Origin: Telmatactis stephensoni | Taxonomy: Eukaryota > Cnidaria > Anthozoa > Actiniaria > Isophelliidae | Assembly: GCA_029948255.1 (NCBI GenBank) | Contig: JALIZF010001696.1 | Span: forward strand, 186,001 to 250,000 | Direction: 5' to 3' | DNA length: 64,000 nucleotides | Part shown: piece after piece, positions 1-10,300 of the stretch | How positions within the stretch are numbered: position 1 is the stretch's first letter | How the letters are laid out: the number at the start of each line of letters is the position of its first letter | The notes under the pieces: model-generated | Told to the model about the DNA's origin: nothing | Seen by the model: only the letters and a program-made list of their open reading frames with translations | Databases searched by the model: none | Position numbers and translations under genes: made by a program

Positions 1-1300
1 CATACGAGCAACACAAAGCAAAATCAAAACGACGTACATTCATTAACTAGCTCAACACGAACAATGAGGGAGGGGGTGAGGGTGGGGTAGAGGGTAAGGA
101 GAACAATTTGGAAATAATTAGGAATGTTTTACAATACACAAAATATAGAAAATAACAATAATTGAGACGAAAAAAAACATGCAATTGAAACTTGTATCGC
201 TATTTCTCAAATAGAGCAGTTAATCATCTAACTAACCCTATAGTAAGACGAAGTGAACCGTGGATGTTGCCGTAATGATTAAAAGCTATCAATTGAAAAC
301 AATATTCTGCTATAAGGTTGGAATCATTTATTGATTCATATTTTCGATTAATAAATTTAATATTTCTCTAATATTGATAACAGGTTTGCTATAAAGCAAA
401 TCCTATGCAACGTCCTCCAAAAATCAAGTACTGCTGTAGCCTGCGCCACTGCCAGACAAAACCCTCGTTCCGGCACTAGTCCGAAGAGAATAGAGTCGTG
501 TTCTGGATACAAATACAATCTTTCTGATTTTGAAAAGACGGCTATGATGGGCTAATCGTAATCAAAGGTCATTCTAATGCCGTTTCTTATTGGATGCTTG
601 TCTCTGCCAATATGACATGACAGACGTATAGATTGATGCATATGCCATGTACTATCCAATGGTAAGCAAAGCCACTGTAATATAAGCCAATTACAAGCGT
701 CTTTTCGCAGAAATCACAAGGACAGAAAAGTGCTCATATTGCTGTTACACAGACAGACTAAACGAGAATTTTGTCTGGATATTACGCAGTCTAGAACTGC
801 TGTGGAAATGTATAACCCCATCCCCCAGCCTCCAACTTTTTTTCCAGTTGCAAACGTTTGAGAAAAAGCAACCAGAGACGTACATTTTCTGCACTTGTTC
901 CCGGGAAAAAATGCCCCTTCCATATCGGTGCGTATTATTTCCACAAATATGAAATAATTGTGAAAGATATGTGTCTACAGCAATACATTTAATTTTCATT
1001 GGATAGGAGCTTTTATGACTAAGATGTAATATATTTATTGGCCTGCAATTTGCATAGATACATCTTACATGAAAAACGTTTTCAACAGCCAATGAAATAG
1101 AAGAATAACATACAAATAAACAAAGCGATGAACGAGTTAACAAATAATCATATTGGATCAGCCAACTGAAGAATGAGAAATAAAACAAAACAAGAAGAGA
1201 TGTAAAAAAAATGATACAGATATGATATATCATATCTCCAATCACGGCACAGGCTCATGATAATTAATTATAATGGTGTATATGTATATGGATATAGTAA
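1..1300. other. 3' flank of GCPII gene 1, no gene seen
   Basis: This AT-rich stretch lies downstream of the stop codon of the minus-strand GCPII gene. The open frames here (for example 745-1245 and 714-944, minus) have no domain, no coding bias and no splice context that I can recognise. A TTTATT at 1034-1039 reads AATAAA on the minus strand, about 265 bases past the stop codon, and is a candidate polyadenylation signal. Nothing else is identified. Confidence 0.5.
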
Positions 1301-4300
1301 TTATAATGGTGCCAGGCTTAGCAATTTTATTGCTGAAAACAATGAATATATTATAATGGATATTTGTTGCTTGACGTCTTCCCATGATCCTATGCCTTTT
1401 CGAGCACGTTTGACAGAGTTGTATATTCCCGTCATTTTGCGTTTACTACTACTGGCTCTTGGGTAACTTTCCAATACGTGTCTAAAAAAACATACGCACA
1501 GTCAGTACAATAAACCGAACTCTATTTCGTAGTAACATAAAGTAACGATTAGTTATTTTTTTTCACTAAAATTGCAGGAAAAATCAGAACAGTTCTCCTA
1601 ACGTTTAGAAATCCAACTCTGTTGTTGGTGTTTTGGATGGAATGGAACCCAATTTGGAGTCAAATTAATTAAATGCATGGTAAAGTTATTTCTATTTCAA
1701 GGGAGACAAATTGACTGTTGTGATGAGTGGCATGGGCGTAGTGGTTAAGCCACTCGCCTCTCACCGCTGTGATCCGGTGTTCGAGTCCTGGCAGCTCGGA
1801 CGCTGGATCATATGTGAGTTGAATTTGTTTGATATGTTGTTTTCTACCATGCCACGAGGGTTTTTTCGCCGGGTTCTCCGTTTTTTTTTTCCTCCCTCAG
1901 CAAAAATCAACATGTGAGTTGAGCGTTGTATGCAAAATATTCAGTGTAGAGGTAGTGAGTGTGAGACGAAAGACGGCCCAATGGAAGATTAGCGAAAGCT
2001 AAATTGGCTTCCGTCTATAAATAATGACTGTTTTTTTTGTTTTTTGTTTTTTGTTTTTATCGAACAGGTGAACACTTTAACATGTGCCTTTATGGGTCGT
2101 ACCTTCTTCCTGTTGCATCGGGTGAAATAGGACAATCACCAGCGTGTATGAAAGCTTTTTCAAGAGCCACCAATCGACTGTTGATTAGATGAATATTCTG
2201 TACATCGCTGTCGCTTGTCTTACTCACCACCTCTTCAAAGCTCTGGACAGCTTCTCTAAACTTATTAATGGCACCATCTAAAGGTTCTATAAAGAAATTT
2301 GGATTTCATTGCATTAAAATATAATTAAATGTGAAACTATTCAAGTGCCGTATTTGCAGTTTTGATAAAAGTATTTTTGTGATGAAATTCTCGGATGCAG
2401 GGAAGAATTAAGTTAATGAGGCAAGAATAATAGTTAAATTTTTAGATTAGCAGAAATGGTCAGAAATGAATAACATGACGCCGGATTTAACGTCAGGAAA
2501 GGGTAGTCTAATTGGCTGCTTTCAGATTTCAGTAGTAGGAAAAGGAGAGTTCTAAGACCGAGGTACGAGGTACGCCCCCCCCCCCCCCCCCCCCAACCCC
2601 AACCCCAAGCCCGACTGGGCGGTACCTCCCTCTCCGGGGTATGAGGTACGACGATCCCTCGAGCCCGGTAGGGCTACCCCTCCCCCTCGAGCCCGGTAGG
2701 GCTACCCCTTTCTGAGGTATGATGAGGTACGACCCATCCCCCTCGAGCCCGGTAGGGCTACCCCTTTCTGAGGTATGATGGGGTACGAGGGTGGTACAAC
2801 GGGATATGAATGGGGTACGAGCGCAGCGAGTTTCCGGTACAGAGATTACGGGGTCGATGACGTCATTGGTGGTGCAATAATCACCAACCGGGTCAAGCAA
2901 TTTTCTTCTCTTTTGAATCCTCCTAATTCGTAAATCGTATCATATTAATATTTTCTTCTAATTCTTAAATGGTATCCAATTAAAGAAGTAGCAAAAGTGA
3001 CCACAAAGAATCAAAGTTTTAGATTTTCTAAACATGCGTGACAGCTATTGTTTTAGAAACGGTCACCTGTAAATCTATTGTTTTTGAAACTCGTGTTTAC
3101 AGTTCGTACAAGAATTAGAAACTAGAATTGGAAGTTCCAGAGTCATTTATTCAATTCATCAGAGATTACGGGGTCGATGACGTCATTGGTGGTGCAATAA
3201 TCACCAACCGGGTCAAGCAATTTTCCTCCCTTTTGAATCCTCCTAATTCGTAAATCGTATCATATTAATATTTTCTTCTAATTCTTAAATGGTATCCAAT
3301 TAAAGAAGTAGCAAAAGTGACCACAAAGAATCAAAGTTTTAGATTTTCTAAACATGCGTGACAGCTATTGTTTTAGAAACGGTCACCTGTAAATCTATTG
3401 TTTTTGAAACTCGTGTTTACAGTTCGTACAAGAATTAGAAACTAGAATTGGAAGTTCCAGAGTCATTTATTCAATTCATTCCAAGGGTAAATATTACAAT
3501 CAAAGTTATAGATTTAAAATACATACGTGTCAGGATCTCATATCGTCGACACTTTATTTTGAGTCACTAGTTTGTTGTGTGACAAGTTTCATGACTAGAA
3601 CTTATGCAAATTTCACCAAACGTTCTGCCTCATTGGTTTACTTAAGGCTCGTTCATTGTTTACACAATTGTCTCAAGAGGTATACATGATTAAATTTTGT
3701 TGATTTCTTCTTGTTGTTGCTGTAGTCCCGTCAATTTCCTTCGACGCATTTGCTCTTTTAAGGGTACACCACCGAACTGTCCACGACCTGACGAAACCCC
3801 GTTTTGTGGTCCCACTTTAAATGTGAGTTCTTTGAACCAGTCAGGATGAGGTGACTTGCATGAAAAGTTGATCCTAACATCACCCATGATTATTTTAGTT
3901 CTTCAACCACTCAGTTTTAACCTTTCCGTACGATCGCCTTTGGGTTTGTGACTCGTAAAGTCAGTGGGAGAACAGTTTATACATGAGATCATAAAGAGAT
4001 AAATAAATCACTCTGAACGGTTTCAACACATGTAAATTCAGATCTTGAAAGGTAGTCAGACAAACCACACACAAATTTAGTGTCAAAAGTCCTCATTTAT
4101 TCACGTTCGGGATGTTACAATTCGCTTTCGGATTCTTCTTGATTGTCATCATGATCATCCATGAGTTTTAATTTCTTTGATTTCAACGACAATTGATGGA
4201 CTGCATCACAGTCTCGACAACGACAAAACTTGACTTTCGTGGTATGATCATCTACGGCAAAGACGTGTGAGCAAATATCGCATTCAACCAGTTGGTCGTC

Positions 4301-7300
4301 ACGACAATAGTAACCTTCGCGCCACAGACATCTGGGGCATTGCACTACAGGTATGGAATAGAACGATTTGAAGTCACGGCAGACGTGACACTCTAGGGGT
4401 TCATCGTCTGATTCTGAACTTTCCGGTTCTGAATGCTCCTGTGACTCTAAGCTTTCACTAACACTCTCACTGTCCGACTCTGAAGTTTCTCTTTCAGAGG
4501 CTTGGTCACTAGTTTCGCTATCTGTCTCGTCCTCTTCCGGTTGCCTGGCAACCAAATCTGCCAGAACCCTTTTGTTACGGATCAGTTTCTTATCAATACC
4601 AATCTCTGATAATCCTTGAGTGAACGTTTTCAACCCACGAGGTACTTTAACATCCAAATTGTAAGGTAACATGACATACTCAATGAGCTCTGCAATGCTG
4701 GTGACAGGAATTCTTCGCTCATGATACATCATCTCCCCATGGGAGTTCCAGTATAAAATACTTTTCGAAGCTGACAGGGTATGAAGAAATGCGAGCGTCT
4801 TTTCTTCGGGGTTACTCTGGGAGAGTTTCTGCAAAACCTTTTCAATATCGTCATCGTCAAAAGTGGCCTCTTCGGTGTAAGAAGCAATACTGTCTTCAGA
4901 ATCAGTGGACTCGCTCCGTGCTCTTTTCATGTTGCTTCCTCAAATGATCAACGTCGAAATGAGCTTCTTCTTTATGGACAGGAATATTTAAAACAAAAAC
5001 AACTTCAGAGCCGACACCAGGGGTGACATGATATCGGACACAAAACCACCACCCCGTTGCGCTAGAGTTTGTTTCTTGATTTTGAAAGGAACGGATGGGT
5101 CGGCCAATTTCCGTATGTCATCCACATGCTTTCTCAGTCTTTCTTTTTGCACTTGTGACACTGGTATAGTGCCTTTGGATAAATTCGAGCAAACTTCACA
5201 AATGGCATGAACCTGTTCTGGACTAGCGGTGGCCAGTAAAAGCGTTCTCTGATGAGGAGGACAATTGGTTAAGTGATACAAATACCCAAAATGGTCACGG
5301 ATCAAACGACTCATGTTGTCTGTACGGACGTTTGCTCCAAATGAAATAATGAGGGGAAAAACACTATAATTTATCTATTATGATAATCTAGACTAGAATA
5401 CTAGAATCTAGCTAGAATACTAGAATCTAACTATAATCTAATCTAATCTAATCTAATCTAATGTAGAATCTAATCTAATCTAATCTAATGTAGAATCTAA
5501 ACTAATTAGAATCTAATAGATCTAATCTAATCTAATGTAGAATCTAATCTAATTAGAATCTAATAGATCTAATCTAATCTAATGTAGAATCTAATCTAAT
5601 TAGAATCTAATAGATCTAATCTAATCTAATCTAATGTAGAATCTAAACTAGTATAGATCTAATCTAATCTAATCTAATGTAGAATCTAATCTAATTAGAA
5701 TCTAATAGATCTAATCTAATCTAATCTAATGTAGAATCTAAACTAGTATAGATCTAATCTAATCTAATCTAATGTAGAATCTAATCTAATTAGAATCTAA
5801 TAGATCTAATCTAATCTAATCTAATGTAGAATCTAAACTAGTATAGATCTAATCTAATCTAATCTAATGTAGAATCTAATCTAATTAGAATCTAATAGAT
5901 CTAATCTAATCTAATGTAGAATCTAATCTAATTAGAATCTAATAGATCTAATCTAATCTAATCTAATGTAGAATCTAAACTAGTATAGATCTAATCTAAT
6001 CTAATGTAGAATCTAATCTAATCTAATCTAATGTAGAATCTAATCTAATTAGAATCTAATAGATCTAATCTAATCTAATGTAGAATCTAATCTAATTAGA
6101 ATCTAATAGATCTAATCTAATCTAATCTAATGTAGAATCTAAACTAGTATAGATCTAATCTAATCTAATGTAGAATCTAATCTAATCTAATCTAATGTAG
6201 AATCTAATAGATCTTATCTAATGTAGAAAATAACAATCCATATAGACCATAAATAGCACATATTTCTAAAATTGGTTTCATTCAGTACAAGACGCGGAAT
6301 GGTGCGGATGTGTCCTATATGCGGCAAGCCGCAACAAAATTTACACACTCATTTGAGTCGAACTCATAAGCTGGACAATTCACAGCGACAGTATTGGCTA
6401 GGTCAAGAAAAATGCACAAAAGTTGGTCAGCGGTTTACTCCCTACCCTCAGACAAAACCTCAAGTGGAAACCAAATGTAACCGGTTTCAATTACTCCACC
6501 CATTCACAGCCTTAGTGGCTGGAATGACCGGCTCTGGGAAAACGGTCTGGGTTCAAAACCTACTGGAACATGCCAACCAAGTCATCCAACCTCCACCTCA
6601 ACGTATTGTATGGAGTTACTCTCAATGGCAACCGGCCTACGACCGGATGCTCAAAACGGTCCCTGGGATCGAGTTTGTCAAAGGTATACCCCATGACCTG
6701 GATGAGGATTGGTATTTTGACCCCGAGATCAACAATCTGATGGTCATTGACGATCAAATGACCGAGACCTCCAACGATAAACGTATCTTGAATTTATTTA
6801 CCAAGGGATCCCATCACCGAAATCTCAGTGTCGTTTTCCTCTTGCAAAATGTCTATTTCCAAGGCAAAATCATGCGCACCTTGAGTCTCAATGCAGCCTA
6901 CCTCGTCCTCTTTAAAAATCCCAGAGACAAACTACAAATGATGACGTTGGGAAAACAAATGTACCCCGGAAAAACAGACCAGTTTCTTCAAAAGTACGAG
7001 GCCGCTGTCCAGCGACCTTACGGCTACCTGTTCGTCGATCTCAAACCCAACACCCCAGAGGGGTGTCGACTGCGTACCAACGTTCTTCCAAATGATGCTC
7101 ACTCATCGCAGACTGGAGGTCAAACAGATGCCGTAAAGACCATCGCTAACTTTTTTGAGCGTCAAGGGTACTTACAGTCACCCCAACTGAAAGCCATGCA
7201 GGAACTAGAAGAACAGATGGACGCCATTTTGAAAGACCCCACCCTACCTCCAGAGGTGAAAATCAAAGAATATGGTCCACTGTTTAATCGTTACCTTGCT

Positions 7301-10300
7301 CTACAACAACAACTCTCCAATACCGGTCCAACGATACCGAGATTCTTCATACCCTGTCAGCTTCGAAAAGTATTTTATACTGGAACTCCCATGGGGAGAT
7401 GATGTATCATGAGCGAAGAATTCCTGTCACCAGCATTGCAGAGCTCATTGAGTATGTCATGTTACCTTACAATTTGGATGTTAAAGTACCTCGTGGGTTG
7501 AAAACGTTCACTCAAGGATTATCAGAGATTGGTATTGATAAGAAACTGATCCGTAACAAAAGGGTTCTGGCAGATTTGGTTGCCAGGCAACCGGAAGAGG
7601 ACGAGACAGATAGCGAAACTAGTGACCAAGCCTCTGAAAGAGAAACTTCAGAGTCGGACAGTGAGAGTGTTAGTGAAAGCTTAGAGTCACAGGAGCATTC
7701 AGAACCGGAAAGTTCAGAATCAGACGATGAACCCCTAGAGTGTCACGTCTGCCGTGACTTCAAATCGTTCTATTCCATACCTGTAGTGCAATGCCCCAGA
7801 TGTCTGTGGCGCGAAGGTTACTATTGTCGTGACGACCAACTGGTTGAATGCGATATTTGCTCACACGTCTTTGCCGTAGATGATCATACCACGAAAGTCA
7901 AGTTTTGTCGTTGTCGAGACTGTGATGCAGTCCATCAATTGTCGTTGAAATCAAAGAAATTAAAACTCATGGATGATCATGATGACAATCAAGAAGAATC
8001 CGAAAGCGAATTGTAACATCCCGAACGTGAATAAATGAGGACTTTTGACACTAAATTTGTGTGTGGTTTGTCTGACTACCTTTCAAGATCTGAATTTACA
8101 TGTGTTGAAACCGTTCAGAGTGATTTATTTATCTCTTTATGATCTCATGTATAAACTGTTCTCCCACTGACTTTACGAGTCACAAACCCAAAGGCGATCG
8201 TACGGAAAGGTTAAAACTGAGTGGTTGAAGAACTAAAATAATCATGGGTGATGTTAGGATCAACTTTTCATGCAAGTCACCTCATCCTGACTGGTTCAAA
8301 GAACTCACATTTAAAGTGGGACCACAAAACGGGGTTTCGTCAGGTCGTGGACAGTTCGGTGGTGTACCCTTAAAAGAGCAAATGCGTCGAAGGAAATTGA
8401 CGGGACTACAGCAACAACAAGAAGAAATCAACAAAATTTAATCATGTATACCTCTTGAGACAATTGTGTAAACAATGAACGAGCCTTAAGTAAACCAATG
8501 AGGCAGAACGTTTGGTGAAATTTGCATAAGTTCTAGTCATGAAACTTGTCACACAACAAACTAGTGACTCAAAATAAAGTGTCGACGATATGAGATCCTG
8601 ACACGTATGTATTTTAAATCTATAACTTTGATTGTAATATTTACCCTTGGAATGAATTGAATAAATGACTCTGGAACTTCCAATTCTAGTTTCTAATTCT
8701 TGTACGAACTGTAAACACGAGTTTCAAAAACAATAGATTTACAGGTGACCGTTTCTAAAACAATAGCTGTCACGCATGTTTAGAAAATCTAAAACTTTGA
8801 TTCTTTGTGGTCACTTTTGCTACTTCTTTAATTGGATACCATTTAAGAATTAGAAGAAAATATTAATATGATACGATTTACGAATTAGGAGGATTCAAAA
8901 GGGAGGAAAATTGCTTGACCCGGTTGGTGATTATTGCACCACCAATGACGTCATCGACCCCGTAATCTCTGATGAATTGAATAAATGACTCTGGAACTTC
9001 CAATTCTAGTTTCTAATTCTTGTACGAACTGTAAACACGAGTTTCAAAAACAATAGATTTACAGGTGACCGTTTCTAAAACAATAGCTGTCACGCATGTT
9101 TAGAAAATCTAAAACTTTGATTCTTTGTGGTCACTTTTGCTACTTCTTTAATTGGATACCATTTAAGAATTAGAAGAAAATATTAATATGATACGATTTA
9201 CGAATTAGGAGGATTCAAAAGAGAAGAAAATTGCTTGACCCGGTTGGTGATTATTGCACCACCAATGACGTCATCGACCCCGTAATCTCTGTACCGGAAA
9301 CTCGCTGCGCTCGTACCCCATTCATATCCCGTTGTACCACCCTCGTACCCCATCATACCTCAGAAAGGGGTAGCCCTACCGGGCTCGAGGGGGATGGGTC
9401 GTACCTCATCATACCTCAGAAAGGGGTAGCCCTACCGGGCTCGAGGGGGAGGGGTAGCCCTACCGGGCTCGAGGGATCGTCGTACCTCATACCCCGGAGA
9501 GGGAGGTACCGCCCAGTCGGGCTTGGGGTTGGGGTTGGGGGGGGGGGGGGGGGGGCGTACCTCGTACCTCGGTCTTAGAACTCTCCTTTTCCTACTACTG
9601 ATTTCAAGCTAAGAAGACATATTTTTCTAATGAAATATTCTTACTTACCTAGAGAGATCCTATTCTCGCTTAAAATATCACCAAGGTTTTCTAAAATGTC
9701 ATCACGATATCCTTTGATATCATGAACATACTGGCTGATGTTGTAGGGTATGATTTTCGAGTCAGCCAAAGTTAAAACAACTTGGAGCAAGACACGCGCT
9801 GTTGCCTGTTGGTACTTGAAGGTTGGGTCTACCAGTTTGTCCACTAAACGAAAGCTGTCGTGTAGTGTATGGTAAAGAGGACTGCCAAAGTAACCTACTG
9901 AAGACTTAAAATGGCTGAAACTCAGAGGCGAATTTAGAGGGGCGCATGGGATATGCCCCTCCCCGACGATTTTGATCCTTGATGGATCAGCTGGATCCGC
10001 CCATTGAACTTTAGTAGTATAAACACCTTATAGGGGGAGGGAGGGATTTGGAAAGGGGGTTGTATATACGTTAACACCTTAGGGTAGTGGTAAGGGGATA
10101 AAGAAGGTAAATAAATTATACGGTGAAGTACACTGCAAAAACGCGCGAGTAAATTTACTAACAAACTTGAGTAAATCGGATCCACAGTAACTCACTTATC
10201 CGAGTAAAGTTACTCAGTTATTTGAGTTAAGGGTACTCATTTACTCGAATAACTGAGTTAATTTACGTGGATAAGTGAGTTACAGTGGATGCACCGATTT

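Larger units (their letters stand above)
2531..4788. repeat. Left inverted arm of the Polinton
   Basis: This 2,258-bp arm contains the terminal region, a 20-C tract, short CTCGAGCCCGGTAGGGCTAC repeats (about 2656-2765), a 320-bp tandem pair, the 65-residue reading frame and most of the 271-residue gene. It ends at ATGAAGAA (4781-4788), the first point where it departs from the right arm. Confidence 0.9.
4789..7342. other. Unique centre of the Polinton
   Basis: These 2,554 bp are the only part of the element present once. They hold the 5' end of the 271-residue gene, the 108-residue gene, the TCTAA satellite and the ATPase gene. The two transcription units diverge from the satellite. Confidence 0.8.
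2531..9599. mobile_element. Fold-back (defective) Polinton/Maverick-like element
   Basis: A 7,069-bp element lies in intron 13 of GCPII gene 1, flanked by the 6-bp duplication GATTTC, with 5'-AG and CT-3' ends. It carries a Polinton-type packaging ATPase (6299-7402), a small conserved Polinton protein (4988-5314) and a Cys-rich acidic protein (4115-4930). I see no protein-primed DNA polymerase, retroviral-type integrase, adenain-like protease or capsid gene, so it must be non-autonomous. The structure is a giant inverted repeat: arm 2531-4788 mirrors 7343-9599, around a 2,554-bp unique centre. Paired coordinates sum to 12131 throughout, or 12130 outside the C/G run, so the arms differ by a single homopolymer indel as far as I can check. 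Simple Polintons have TIRs of a few hundred bases that carry no genes. Here the arms carry genes. Confidence 0.9.
7343..9599. repeat. Right inverted arm of the Polinton
   Basis: This 2,257-bp arm is the reverse complement of 2531-4788. It starts at TTCTTCAT (7343-7350) inside the ATPase frame and runs to the CCTACTACT terminus. It carries a truncated copy of the 271-residue gene, the 65-residue frame, the 320-bp tandem pair and a 19-G run. Confidence 0.9.

Noticed and set aside
714..1245. Minus-strand frames of 76 and 166 residues
   Set aside because: They overlap each other, have no domain or splice context, and look like chance frames in the 3' flank of GCPII gene 1.
1257..1466. Plus-strand 69-residue frame
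   Set aside because: It is the antisense of the last GCPII exon. The matching antisense frame occurs opposite exon 15 of gene 2 (38775-39110).
2529..2900. Frames of 123 and 115 residues in the Polinton ends (also 9231-9578)
   Set aside because: They run through the C/G homopolymer and short repeats, and their ends differ between arms because of the homopolymer indel. Terminal non-coding DNA is the simpler reading.
5385..6224. TCTAA array as an internal telomere tract
   Set aside because: The pentamer does not match TTAGGG or TTAGG, and the 95-bp higher-order structure is that of a satellite.
2531..9599. Palindrome as a pure assembly artefact
   Set aside because: Host exons continue correctly on both sides and a 6-bp target duplication flanks the ends, which an artefactual inverted join would not produce. 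Confirmation by reads is still worthwhile.
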